DNA of 64,000 bases, taken from positions 16,136,001 to 16,200,000 of the forward strand of contig BSBM01000123.1 in NCBI GenBank assembly GCA_027924585.1. Direction: 5' to 3'. The translations under genes were made by a program, and so were the position numbers. This DNA comes from Larix kaempferi. Lineage: Eukaryota; Streptophyta; Pinopsida; Pinales; Pinaceae. The notes under the pieces are model-generated. The model searched no databases. It was given only the letters and a program-made list of their open reading frames with translations, and was not told the DNA's origin. This document shows positions 24,830 through 35,919 of this stretch, piece after piece. Every line of letters begins with the position of its first letter. The stretch's first letter is position 1.

Positions 24830-25770
24830 TGTTATCGGACAATCCACTCGAGCGGACGCGAGCCGGATCTCCCTAGCTCAATGCGAGTCTAGAACAAATA
24901 GAACAGACTACAAACACATTTCCTAGATCTACTTAAGGATCAAGTAGTAGATGTCTTACCTCTTTGATTCGCTACCCTTTCTCCCGAATGTTGCTCCACG
25001 TCCCACGGTCGTCAGATCCGAGCTGCAAGACCTGTCAAGACACAGAAAAGAGAAACGAGTAAAGAGCATCTATACAATAAGCGATCTAAGTAAATAGTTA
25101 ATCAGGTAAACTACACAACATCATTACACATAAGAACGATATTGGTGGAAAGCATTTGTATTACTGCAAATAGAGGAGTACATGATAGAGATGTAGGACT
25201 ACAACTAGAGACTTAACGTAGCAGCCCTTCTCCGACCAAGCCAATTGCCATGTTTTTCCGAAGAAGTATGAGTCCTCCAAGAGGTGAATGGAGGTATCTT
25301 AAGAGAGATTTTCCCAGCATGTAAGTACTATAGGATTCTTCCTATGATAGATTTCACCAGCATGTAGATACCATAGCCTTCCTCCCTTTGGTATGGGAGT
25401 GAGCCTCACTTATATAGGACTAAATGGATAGGGTATGGATAGGATAGGTTGAGGAAGGATAGGAGAGAGATAGGGGATCCTCCCAAAGAGTTAGGAGTCG
25501 AGTACCAACTCCCCTAGAGGTCAGGGATAAGCCCCTAAATGAGCAAGTTTCGAGAAGGATCTCGAATAAGCAATTTTTTCCCATTAATAGACCTCGTCGC
25601 ACCCTGCAGTGGAGCAGACTGCGACGTCGCACGTTGCTAGTGTGCAACTTGCGACGACCCTTCAGAACCTAGCACAAATGAGTACAAACCCTCCCAGGAT
25701 GATTATTAGTCCAAGTATCTTCAGGGATGTATACACTGAATCTAATGATGAGTAGATTTTGGGTGTAACA
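24830..25770 (-). mobile_element. E3 5' LTR (941 bp)
   Basis: On the minus strand the sequence begins TGTTACACCC at 25770 and ends CCGATAACA at 24830, next to the PBS-like site. It has a good TATA box (CCTATATAAG, 25409-25418), and GCGACG-type motifs at 25588-25655 lie in its U3. No second copy exists in the window, so the outer border is set by the TG...CA ends and the promoter rather than by alignment. Confidence 0.68.
25409..25418 (-). promoter_or_regulatory. TATA box of E3 LTR
   Basis: The minus strand reads CCTATATAAG, about 350 bp inside the LTR, a normal position for an LTR promoter. Confidence 0.5.
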
Positions 25771-27713
25771 GACTTGCCCCCAAGGACACACCGAGCGGCT
25801 TGAAGGTTTCCTGCCGCTTTCCCCGTGAGGTGTGTGCTAGGTGGCAACATGAAGGACATTAAAAACATAAGACTTCATTTTTAAGCTCCATTGTCTGTTA
25901 GTTTTTGGTTTCTCCGAGTTGTTCTGCTAGGAAGAGGGGCACATGAGTGTTGAAGGGGATTCATTGTAGGATGGTTCTACCACTTGAGAGAAATTTCCTT
26001 ACACCCCTATGGTGGATTCCTTACATTTTTGACACTTGGCATTTTCTATGTTTGATCAGTGTAAGTGTGATAGATTCTATGATAGTTATGGTAGATTCTT
26101 GATAGAAATCACAAGGTAGAGGAGCTATAGTGAATTCTCCAATGAATCCTAATCTAATAAGATAAACAAGCTGAAATATAACAACTCCTTAATGATGAAC
26201 ACATAAAACTTCAAGAGAGTGCACAACATAAGTATAGGTTCCCTTAAGCAAAAGAATGAATAAACTCACTTGAATGTGATAATATTACAAATGAGGGAGG
26301 TGGTGTATTTATAGTTATACCACTCCACTAGGATTAAGGTGCTAGACCCTAAGGAAGAGTCTTGGTCAACCTTGACCTAAAATACAATAAAATACAATAA
26401 TGGGTGCAACAACCCATAACTACCCACAAGTTAGTCCATAAAGGGCTTCAACTACCCAGATAGTGAGTTGGCATGTGGCCACAAGTGAAGATTAACCAAA
26501 ATATCTCAGCAATTCCTCTGACACATTATTACTCATTTATGATGGAAGTTAGACATGCTAAGTAGGGTTCATCCCTTGAGGAGATATCCCTTGTCACATG
26601 TGGTGGATGATTCTTTTCATGAAGGATATTATTAGCCATTATGTTTGTAACTGCTCTTCCCTTTCTTGGCAAGTTTTACTTAGTAAGGGAGGGCGCACTA
26701 GTTGGGCTTCTATATAGTGAGCTTAAGTAGAGTGATTCTACCGAGAGTGTGCCTAAGGCTTGCCCACGGAGTGTGGTCTAATAGCAACCAGCCGGGTGAT
26801 TGGGCTTGTATTTATGTGGAGACCTAGGTTCAAATACCTCAAGTGGTGGTTGTAAATATTTCTTGTAAATATATGAAGTATTTCTCAATTCAAAAAAATG
26901 AGAGTGACTAAGGCTTGTAAGAAACCACAGTAGTCTCTTGAGGAAAAGTATTGTATTTTTCTTATGTGTTAATGAGAAGATGTGATTTCCGTTGCAGAAT
27001 TTCAGCTTGCTGTCCACTACATTCATGCTGTGGTTTGTGTAAGTCAGATTTCAACTTTTGGAGGGCTGATCTCATCCCTTTATCTGCAGTGTTTGTACTT
27101 CTGAGTTTTCCATTCAGTACTTTTGTTTAAGGCTTTGATTGGTGTTTCAATCTTTCTATTTTAGTTGTAGGACAAATTCTTTGAGTGGGGATCTGTGTAT
27201 CATGCAGGATGTAAAATTATGACATTGCCTACTTGATATTCCCTCACTGGTTGTTCATATGTTCTTTAACGTTATCAAGTTCATCCCTTCCATCACTTAG
27301 GTTTTAAGTGCTATGATTCAAGGGTCTTTTGCTTGAAATTCTCGAAGAATAAATTGGCAACTTTGGGAGAAAGCGTTGAACCCATTGCCACCCCACAAGT
27401 TTGTCCATACTGTGTACCTTGAAACCTAAAAATGTGGAATTAAGGCACAGACCAACCAGCTTTTTCATTTCATTTGTGTGATTTCTAATTACATGATATT
27501 AATAATTGAGACACTGTATAATTTTCTTTGTTTAAAAAATAACTTTAGCTACTTCTACATTCCTTTGCTTGTATAATTCTTGTTTCCATCAGATGACTTG
27601 TTTATATCGCATATATGTTTCTCTCCCTATTTGATGGTAATATTTAACTATACCTTTGGCTATCAGCTGATTTGTTGTTTTTTGGGTTTTTGTTTTTCAC
27701 TGGGTGTTGGCAG
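25771..27713. other. non-coding stretch before the host exon
   Basis: No protein-coding domain was recognised. It contains a SINE candidate at 26765-26900 and ends in a pyrimidine-rich tract with acceptor AG at 27713. It is probably intron or intergenic DNA of the host gene. Confidence 0.45.
26765..26900 (+). mobile_element. tRNA-derived SINE candidate
   Basis: An A-box-like TGGTCTAATAG (26774-26784) and a B-box-like GGTTCAAATAC (26827-26837) are 42 bp apart, as in RNA polymerase III promoters. An AT-rich tail ends in an A run near 26895. The sequence does not fold as an intact tRNA that I can see. There is no second copy in the window to confirm it. Confidence 0.45.
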
Positions 27714-28117
27714 GTGCTCATGTAGATGTTGTTGAAATTGATGATGCTGTTATCTCAGCCTCAATCAAATCTATGGGTTTTCCAGCTGTTTTGAAGATGG
27801 CTACAAACGTACAAGATTATAATAATGAAGACAATTTATCGGGGTTCCATGTTAATGAATCATCACAGATCATGCACAAAGTCTTTTGGGATGGTATTCA
27901 GGAAAGAGTATTCCTAAATGAAGCTGATGGCGAGGCTTTTATTTGTGATTCCCTGATCCATGGTACACCTGATGAAAAAGGATCATTGTGGTATGACATG
28001 GTTTTCATTGATGCTTATGATGGAGATGATATTTTCCCATACAAATTCAGGGACAGGAACGGGCCTTTCCTTTCTGCTCTCCATTCTAAACTACATCCAA
28101 GACATGGAACAGTGATA
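27714..28117 (+). CDS. exon of a spermidine-synthase-like SAM-dependent methyltransferase gene
   Basis: A 404-bp open exon flanked by consensus splice sites: acceptor TTGGCAG ending 27713 (phase 1) and donor GTAAGT at 28118 (phase 0). The encoded segment has VDVVEIDDAVI, where the acidic residue normally binds the SAM ribose, and YDMVFIDAYDGDDIFP, matching the active-site loop of the spermidine synthase fold, followed by LHPRHGTVI. These suit the plant spermidine-synthase-like methyltransferase family rather than a confirmed polyamine enzyme. No stop interrupts it. I could not find the neighbouring exons, so the gene either has very long introns or this is an isolated fragment. It is the only convincing host coding sequence in the window. 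Confidence 0.72.
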
Positions 28118-29660
28118 GTAAGTTATGATTGAACATTGAAACATAGTTTTTCTGTTTGAGTGGCGATTCGAAATTACATATTTATTCTGTTTATGATTAT
28201 TATTGTCTTTTTGCTCTCAACAAGGAATATGTTCATATATTTTTTGGGGTATTCACAATTCATATGACAAATGTTTTAACTTTTATCTTCCTGTTTTTCC
28301 CTAGGTATTCATATTGACCTCTGAATGTTTTTTCTGAATACTATCTTTTTTATACTGTCCCTTCTCACCATGTCTAATTTTTATTGGGAGTTTGTTTAAT
28401 TTTCACCATGTCTAATGCTCATTGGAAGGTTATATTTAATCTTCGCTATGTCCAATTATCTTGGTTAAGAAAACTTGTCCACAGGTAAAAGGTTTTGATT
28501 TTTGAGTTCCTATCTTCAGTTTGTGAGTCGTGAAGTTATTCCTTTTCATCAACAAAGAGAGTTTTCTCTTGCTGTTAATGGTTTTTTGTGTAAATTAATG
28601 GCTACTAGTCAATTTTCACTGTCATGAATACTTCCAAATACAACTCTCTGTGTCTGCACCACTTGTAGATCTGTTTCATCATAGGAGATAAAGCCTTGAT
28701 GACATGAACCTTAATAACGTGAACCCTTCTTACCTAGTCATCTGGAGAAGACTTGTTATCTGCGATTCTGCACTAACGTGTTATATATTCTCCTTATCAT
28801 TCTTTATGTTTGTATCTTGTAAATTAGAACACATCTATATTAGAAGATGCCACCTTCTCTAAATAAGATTATATGCTGTCATTCAAGCAACCTTGAAGGA
28901 TAACTTTCATTTTCGGAACTAGAGATCACTTATATAAGCTTTTCTCTATCAGATGTTTTTGATGCTCTTTGTTGAATAAGGTGGCAGTTCCCACTCCAGC
29001 TCAATGGTTGATTCCAAGTAGATTTTGGAACATTCAACTTGGAGAAATCTCAAGCCATAATTATCTAAATAGAGAAGAGTTAAAAGAGATTGTCGAAAGT
29101 ATGCTGGCTATAATAGTATCTGCTCATGATAGGTCCTGTTATCACCCAAACTCTCATTCTTCAAGATAAAGTCCTAAAGCTCTAGGTATGGGCTTAGTGA
29201 AACTAGAGGGAGGCCGATGTCACCACACAAAACCCTCTTCTGCTCTTTAGGTTGCCTCTTCTCCAACTCAAGGGAGGCTTCCCTAGGATAGGATTGCTAA
29301 AGCTTGCAATGAGGTTCAAGGTGAATTGAAGCGATGGCTCTAGCAAAACAGATTGTTTTAGTAATGATAAAAGAAGTGGATGGAAGGATAAGGGACTAGT
29401 TACTTATCCGTTGGGCAATGGAGGCAAGCAAAGTTTCAATGAAGGATTTTCAAAGAAATGATTAGGAGGATTAGAGTAGCAATCTTACACACCCTAGTCA
29501 CTCTCTAATGGCTTTACTAACTTCAGAGATCTACAAAGGGAAAAATACTAGATTAGATATTTTCAAATGATTTTGTGAGGATAATTGCCATGCAAGGGTA
29601 AGAGAGCATATCACCAGTAGTCAAGATACATACCACACCTATCACTTCCAATCAAAGTTA
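28118..29660. other. probable intron, no gene recognised
   Basis: AT-rich, T-rich on the plus strand. It starts with the GTAAGT donor of the exon. A short open frame near 28969-29169 has no recognisable domain and no matching family features. Confidence 0.45.
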
Positions 29661-32021
29661 GATAGATCGTGTCGGCGAAAATATCGCCGAGGGTCTGAAA
29701 TGTAACTTATCGGCAACAATGGCAAAAATATCGGCAAATGTCGTAAAGCATAAAAAAATACAAAAATAACCATTTTTTTCATTTTTTTAAACATCTAAAG
29801 CAATAACAACATCAAATAAACACATTGCTACATAAATATAAAAATACAACTAATATGTATTATGCATAAGATGTCAAATGGTGGATCATGATCACATATC
29901 AACTATAAACTGAAAATACTGAAATATGTCCCTGATGGAATGATAGAAAATCACATCAAATGATAAAAAAAAAATGTCTCTCAAGAGATGAATCATCATG
30001 ACTCATGAGGCATATAGATAATATGTAGAGTCTAGACATAGGACTGGGACATAATACAATGATAAATAATAGGAGTCATCGATTCATCGACTCCCTTACC
30101 CTCTAATCAATCTACCCCTTTTACAGGTAAAGGGCACCACTCTTCCTCTAGAAGCAATAGGTGGCCGTGGAGGTGGTCTGGATGAGCTTGTGGTGGAACT
30201 AGAAGCTCCAACTGCTCAAGAGGGTAATGGGAATGAGGTGGATGACAATGTGAGCTGTCTCATCCAAGTCCCAACTGCACGATTCCGTGGAGGTGGCGGC
30301 ATTGGCATTGGTTTCCGCTGCTCCTGAATATAAACCTCCTCCTCATTGTCCTCATCCTTGGAAGTGGAACATCAACATCCTCCTCTAACCCCTCCTCCTC
30401 CTCCAACACATCTGCAATGCCTGCATTGTTAAATTTTGGTTAGGGTTAGGGTTTGATGTAGAAGAATAAAAATCAATGTACTTTAATGCAAAATTACTTT
30501 TAACAAACTAATACTGAAACGAAATAGTACAACAATAAATAGTACTGAAACATAATTTTCATCTCTTTCAACTTTTCATCTTTAACACTACCAATTGGGT
30601 CACCGTGTTAAAGTAATCTTCAGTAACATGTAATCAGCAATAACAGAATAACTAACATATTTAATTAACAATAAAAGATTCAATTGAGGGTACTTACCTA
30701 GAGTGTGGAACCCTTCCTGTTTTATACTCAAAAAATTTTACTTTTAGAAAAGTACTGTGCCTCTCAGAGGCCAGTCAATCACTAGGAACCAGATGACCCT
30801 GCTAGAGGGTTAGTATAAACCAGAGAGAGAGATGACTGGGCTGAGGTATAACCAAATAGTCAATGACAGTCAGAAACACAGTGACAGTCCAAAGAAGACT
30901 TAGCACATACGTTTGATAGAGTTTACACCACAAATACAATTCAGTGCATAGGTATGATACTCAATAATATAGATCTGGTCAAAGATAAAGGCTTAGAATA
31001 AATGCATCAAAACCAAAATACAAACTCAGTACCATGGATCAGTCATTAGCATAAAAGTTCAGGTCTCAGGCTAAATGTGGTACAAGGGAAACTCAGAAAT
31101 TAGAGCCATTAGATGATAGCAAAATAGATCTCAACAAACCCTCAGTAAACCCATAACTCAGAAAATAAGCTTGCAGCAAGCAAGGAAAACCTTCAACAGA
31201 ATCACGAATCAATCATCAAGATGATAAAAGGGTGCGGTCACTTAGGGCAAACCCAATCAGGTCACAACAGGCAGAACTGAGCTTTACAAGCTTACGACTG
31301 AGATAAAAGGAGTCTCCAAGGCTCATGAATAGGTCACAGGAGATGGATCGGGTTCTAATAAGGTCTCCGCTGATAGATCGGATCTCTTCTCATCCCAATC
31401 AGACACCACAGTAGCAGGTTGAACCTCTTGTCAGCCCCAATCGGACTCTATAGTAGCAGGTTGAACCTCTTCTCAGCCCAATCAGACTCTACAGTAGCAG
31501 GTTGAGCCTCTTCTCGGCCCAATCGGACTCTACAGTAGTAGATTAGACTTCTTCTCAGCCCTATCGAATCTCTCAGTAGTGGATTAGATCTCAACAAACC
31601 ATCAACAATCAAATCAGATCTCAAACAGGAGCAGATTGAGTTGGATCTCAGTCAATAACATCAAATCGGGCCTCTCCAAATTCATAATAGACATTAGCGA
31701 ACCCTAGCATAAATAAGATCTGATAAAGATTGTAATCTTTAGTAGGTAGGCGGTTCAAGCAGGACAATCCATATACTCTAGACATAAAAAAGAAATAAGA
31801 GCTAAGATATTGTACTTTTCATCTTATCAAATGAGGAGCAAAAGTCTTCAATATATAGGATCACGATCTTCTAGAAAGGTCATTCTTTAATTTAAGTTAG
31901 GGTTCCATCAATTTAGGAGGGTACCATAAAAAATAAAAGTCACAAGTTATAAAATATAAAATATAAATAAAATGACTTAGGTGGGTACCAACACATTATG
32001 GTCAAAACAATAAAGTCACAT
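29661..32021. other. unassigned repetitive sequence
   Basis: A segment around 29670-29740 is rich in the phrase ATATCGGC/GCCGATA. A stretch near 30120-30420 would encode acidic and Pro/Arg-rich peptides on the minus strand but has no clear domain. A minisatellite lies at 31394-31600. No gene can be supported. Confidence 0.4.
31394..31600. repeat. minisatellite, about five copies of a 41-43 bp unit
   Basis: Units start near 31394, 31436, 31477, 31518 and 31559 with the core CCCAATCGGACTCTACAG then GTAGCAGGTTGAACCTC. The last copy is diverged. The direct repeats are contiguous without spacers. Confidence 0.75.
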
Positions 32022-32669
32022 TTAATAACATAAAATATAAGAAGGGTATAGTTCATCTTGTAAACTTGTCTTTTTGAGATTGAGTTTCTTGAGCAGGTCC
32101 ATAGTCTTCTTTTGGTATTTTTCAAATAATCCCAAAATCTTCTTTTTAAACCTCAAATTGTATTTGAGATCAATGTCCATCAAAAGATGTGTTAGGCAAT
32201 CTTTCTTAACATCTAGAAGATTATTTTTAATGTCATCACTATCAAAGCTACTACAATCAGAAGGATCCTTACCTTCCAGGATGTTTGATGCTTGCACTTC
32301 CTTTTCTTCTTGCTTCACATCTTCAATGGGCTTGACTTCCATTTCCTTCTCTGTGTCTTGGTTTCTTCTTTGATACTCACTTTCTAGCTTAAACCATAGG
32401 TCTTTGACTGAAGTGTGTTCTCCTACACTCTCTTTGACAGAGCTTGAGAGTCCATCTATAAGAAATTTCAAGGCAATGGCGTTGTCCTTCTTGGCATCCT
32501 TTTGTGCAACTTTCTTGGTCTTCTTGTTGGACGGAATGGGTGGATTGATCACAATCTCCCAGACACCAAACTTCTTCATATAAGATTTCATCTTGCTTCT
32601 CCATCCAAAGTAATCTATCACGTCAAATACTAGAACCTCTTTGTTGGATAACTCTACTTGTCCTTCCAT
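32022..32669 (-). pseudogene. gag: copia-type gag fragment
   Basis: Starts at ATG 32669 (MEGQVELSNKEVLVFD), 50 bases after the PBS. The N-terminal segment VIDYFGWRSKMKSYMKKFG and the following VWEIV resemble the gag N-terminus of plant Ty1/copia elements (DUF4219/UBN2 type), and KDLWFKLESEYQRRNQ fits the rest of that region. The middle is acidic and Lys-rich. The frame ends at 32022 and no zinc knuckle, protease or RT follows to the left, so the element is truncated or rearranged after its first 0.7 kb. Confidence 0.7.
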
Positions 32670-32718
32670 TGTGTGTCCACGGATCTCCTTCAAGCTGGCT
32701 AGGCTTGTAGTGAAGGCT

Positions 32719-32731
32719 GGCTCTGATACCA
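32719..32731 (-). other. primer binding site of copia-type element (initiator Met tRNA)
   Basis: The minus strand reads TGGTATCAGAGCC, the standard complement of the plant initiator-Met tRNA 3' end. It lies two bases from the LTR end TAACA at 32734. Confidence 0.92.
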
Positions 32732-32733
32732 AT

Positions 32734-34198
32734 TGTTAGATAATGGCACACTGAGAGGGGGGGGTGAATCAGTGTGCTAGCATTTTTAACAATTTTCACT
32801 TGTAATAACTTAAGCAGAGTTCATCAATAATCATCAACCAACATAAATCATAAGAGACACATTACTCAACAAATGTGGTAAGCTTTATTTATAATTTGAT
32901 ATTAATTACAATGAAGACTTCAATCTTCTGATTACATCAGCACCGATTGACTGAAGAGCACCAACTCCTATTCCAAGGCCCAACCTGGTTTTCTTAGCAC
33001 CAACTAAGAAGATGTGAGGTGTCCAAACCTCAAGGTGCAAGACTCAACTTGCCTTTACATACTGATCCACTGCTGTCACTGCCATCAACTTCAATTTCTG
33101 CTCATACCGAATGTCTGCTCATACAACAGATGTCATCAACTCCAACTACTGCTTTGTCATGTCAAGTATCATATCAAACTGTTAAATCAATGCTTGTCAA
33201 GTCAAAGTCAACTTCAATCTGCTATTCACATGTCCTGCTCATATACTGCCAAGATATCTAAGGTCTGCTCATACCCAACAAAACACCTACGACTGGCTGT
33301 CACTTATCAGGTAGGCCTGCCAACATTGTCAACATTGTCAAAACACTCTGGCAGCTTCATTGATACCACATACCTTTAACTTCATACAGAAGATGATGCT
33401 AAAATTATATATCTCCTTACTGGAATTTAGATCTTTTGTCACTTTGAGGAGGGCTCAAGATATGTTGTAGGAGGCATTAGAACTCCATTCTTCCTTGAGA
33501 TCAATACCAAGTATGTACAGAGATGTAGCAAGCAATATATCCGAGAATTGATCTTATGAAGCCTTACTGAGATCAAGGTTACTTCTGGATTTCCTTAGGA
33601 CTCTTTAACGTATTCAAATAAGAGCTTAAACTATGTTAAATCAAAGTCAAAAGGAGATCTTCAATCAATAACTTATCAAACATATGTTAGACTTTAAAGC
33701 TCATTGAATACCTTCAAGAATGCTGATCAATCCTTGATAGTACAGAGTTTAGATTAAGAGCATGATACCTTGTGACATATGTTGTTACAACTTTGGTTAC
33801 ATAACTTCAACTTACAGTGCAACTTTGGATGACTTCGAATTCCTCCATATATTCCTGAAAGACTGATCCTTAAACTTGACTGAATATTGAACTTTAGATA
33901 TACATCTGTTACAGAAATAAAACTCGGAGCTTGATCATCCACGAAAGTTAGGGCTATAGTGTTCAACACTTGCAGCAAAAAAATGATCATGTAGCTGCCT
34001 AGAGCTGGAAAGATATCACTTGGACTGTCTTAACCTTCTGCGGCTGCCTCTGTAGGATTGTTTAACCCAAGTTTCAGAGATATGCAGCCTGACTGCGGCT
34101 GTCTCAGACCCCACCCGAAATTCCTCAGAGCTGATCTGAAATTCAGAGCTATTTTTTAAGTTTAAATGAAGTTTTAAAAGTGTATTTATATAGGTTCT
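32734..34198 (-). mobile_element. copia-type 5' LTR, interrupted
   Basis: On the minus strand the LTR ends ...TATCTAACA at 32734, beside the PBS. Near that end is a perfect 9-bp inverted repeat (GCACACTGA at 32746-32754, TCAGTGTGC at 32769-32777) flanking a run of eight G. A TATA box (CTATATAAATAC on the minus strand, about 34184-34195) lies at the far right end, so most of the U3 is missing. The E1-family LTR starting at 34199 probably cut it there. Confidence 0.65.
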
Positions 34199-35813
34199 GT
34201 TGCCCACCGATGTGCACACAACAGCATAAATATTTTGAAGCTGCTTTGGGAAATGTGTGGCCTTGGGGGCAAGCAAAGAGTCAGGTGCTGTCACCTGATC
34301 TCGACTCCTCTGTTTAGGCAAACTCCTAATGAAGCCAAGGGGGGTAGACCCTGAAAAAGTTACTAAGGTTCTTAAGTGTTTTTTGAGTGTTTTTGTGAAT
34401 TATGATGGGTGTTGTTTTAGGAGTTTTTGAAGTAATTTGCAATAAAATTGTACCCAAGTATAATTTTGCAAGATAAATAGATCACATCCACAATATAATG
34501 ATAATTTATAAACGAAGCATCTACAACATGATATGATAATATCAATCTTTAGATAGATAATAAGCAAATGAAATACTGAATAATTGTTGCCTTGTGTAAT
34601 GACCAGTGCCAAAATGGAGTCGATGTCTTGAGAATGTTGGTAGTGCTTGTAGATGTTTTGCAAATGTCTCTTGGTAAATTTTATTGTAAATTCTGGGGTG
34701 AGGTTGATTATTATGGGAAAAGGGGATCTCCAAGATATACCTTGCGGTACGGGAGATATGTCTGGTTTATAAACTAAGTGGGCTTTGTACAAGGACATGT
34801 GGGCTGGCCGGAGTCTCTAGAGCAGTGTTCAACACTACACCAACAAGGATGTAGCCTAACTGTGCCCTTAAGGTCTCGTACCAGTGGTTCCCGCGTCCCC
34901 AGGCATAATTTGCCCACTTTCGATTATAGCGATCAACGTCGGATTTCCATTGGTTTTCTCGGGATGTATTTTATTAATGGTTGAAGTGGAATTAAATGTG
35001 AAGAATTTAACAAGCTACATTGTTTCTGGGTATCCCACAAGTGGGTAGAGCATACACAGTGTAGATAAATGTTCTTTCCAATTTTATTATGTGAATGAAG
35101 CAAGAACCATAGACTCTCCGATAGAGAGCATTCTTGATCCGCCTTATGGCAAGATTCAAGAGATTTATGAAAAGGTAGAATGCTAAAATGAAATAAAATT
35201 AAACAACTTAAAGCAATAAACTCTCCGACAGAGAGTGTTCTTGATCCACATTACAATGAGATTCAAAAGACTTTATGTTCTTTTTAGCAGTTTATATAAA
35301 AGCAGGAAATCTAACTAAGAAAACAAGAAAACCTCTCCGATAGAGAGTGCTCTTGATTCACTTTTCAGTGAGATTCAAGAGGCTTTGATTCTTTTTAGAG
35401 CAAAATTATATAAACAAGAAATTAAAATTAACTAGGCAAAAACATGAAGCACTATTCTAGCAGTATATCAAAACTTGAGACTAATCTAACAATCAAGGCT
35501 AATCTACTTGTGCAGGTATAAAGAAAATACAATAGAAAAAAGGACGATACAAGCCTTCCCCAAATGGGGGAAGTAGGGTGTGGGAGCCTTTATCCTACTT
35601 GCTTTTTATTGATCTTTTATACAATGTATGATGTTGATCTCCCTGGAAGCACAAGGTTAGAAGGGGGAATGAAGAAGAAGAGAAAAAGGAATTTTATGTG
35701 CTTTTGGGAGTTTGCTCTTTGCTCTTTTGGTTTTGCTTTAGCCTTTAGGCTTTCTTGATCTACTTGGCTTTGTTTTAGCCTCCTAGCTTTCCTGAAAGTA
35801 AGAGCTTTAGACA
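34199..35813 (-). mobile_element. E1-family LTR fragment G
   Basis: Starts TGTTGCCCACCG and follows the E1 LTR (from 6335) through shared blocks: GTGGCCTTGGGGGCAAGCAA, AAGCCAAGGGGGGTAG, the hairpin array and the CTTCCCC hairpin (35555-35573). Homology to E1 becomes unclear after about 35590, and the last ~220 bp are unassigned. No PBS lies to its left, so 34199 is an outer border of a 3' or solo LTR. Confidence 0.75.
35034..35361. repeat. tandem two-hairpin module in LTR fragment G (3 units plus leading hairpin)
   Basis: Leading hairpin CCCAC...GTGGG at 35034-35045. Units start 35114, 35221 and 35333, each CTCTC-CGAYA-GAGAG. Then (C/T)TCTTGA...TCAAGAG encloses inner stems GCC-TTAT-GGC (35141-35150), CATT-AC-AATG (35249-35258) and CACT-TTTC-AGTG (35359-35370). 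The closing arm of unit 2 has one mismatch. Inner stem sequences differ from those in E1 but still pair. Confidence 0.78.
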
Positions 35814-35919
35814 TGTTGTCCGCCGAGATGCACACCGACAACAAAAATATTTCGAAAGCTGTCTCTTCACTACAAGTGACAGAAGTGTGGCCTTGGGGGC
35901 AAGCAATGAGCTAGGTACT
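35814..35919 (-). mobile_element. E1-family LTR fragment H, left part (host of E2)
   Basis: Starts TGTTGTCCGCC and matches the E1 LTR through GTGGCCTTGGGGGCAAGCAATG up to GGTACT, where E2 begins. The sequence resumes at 60752 with GTACTGTCAC. Joined length to the CTTCCCC hairpin is about 1.5 kb, as in E1. Confidence 0.88.
35915..35919. repeat. target-site duplication GTACT, left copy
   Basis: Matches 60752-60756. The uninterrupted site in E1 reads GGTACTGTCACC, so the duplication is confirmed by an empty-site paralogue at about 6436-6448. Confidence 0.92.

Larger units (their letters stand above)
11187..25770 (-). mobile_element. E3: decayed Tat-type Ty3/gypsy retrotransposon
   Basis: Read on the minus strand from right to left: 5' LTR (24830-25770), PBS-like site, long leader, gag with zinc knuckle, protease, RT, RNase H, integrase, an extra RNase H, then a long 3' region carrying an antisense plant-mobile-domain gene. 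Many in-frame stops (several TAG) and frameshifts show age. No copy of the 5' LTR is seen between 11187 and 15078, so the 3' LTR is probably left of E1, with E1 inserted into the E3 tail. That nesting is inference. Confidence 0.78.

Noticed and set aside
26774-26837. Functional tRNA gene
   Set aside because: Box-like words are present but I see no cloverleaf or aminoacyl stem; a SINE is more likely.
28969-29169. Second exon of the methyltransferase-like gene
   Set aside because: The peptide has no resemblance to the family and there are no convincing splice sites.
29139-29170. Start of another LTR (TGTTATCACCC)
   Set aside because: Only the first ten bases resemble E1/E2 termini; nothing downstream matches.
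30120-30420. Transposase C-terminus on the minus strand
   Set aside because: Only acidic and Pro/Arg-rich low complexity; no domain could be supported.
31394-31600. CRISPR-like array
   Set aside because: Units are contiguous without unique spacers, in a plant repeat context; it is a minisatellite.
34199-34223. Copia LTR ending at 34223 (...CACACAACA)
   Set aside because: The segment from 34199 aligns with the end of E1-family LTRs, so it belongs to the next element.
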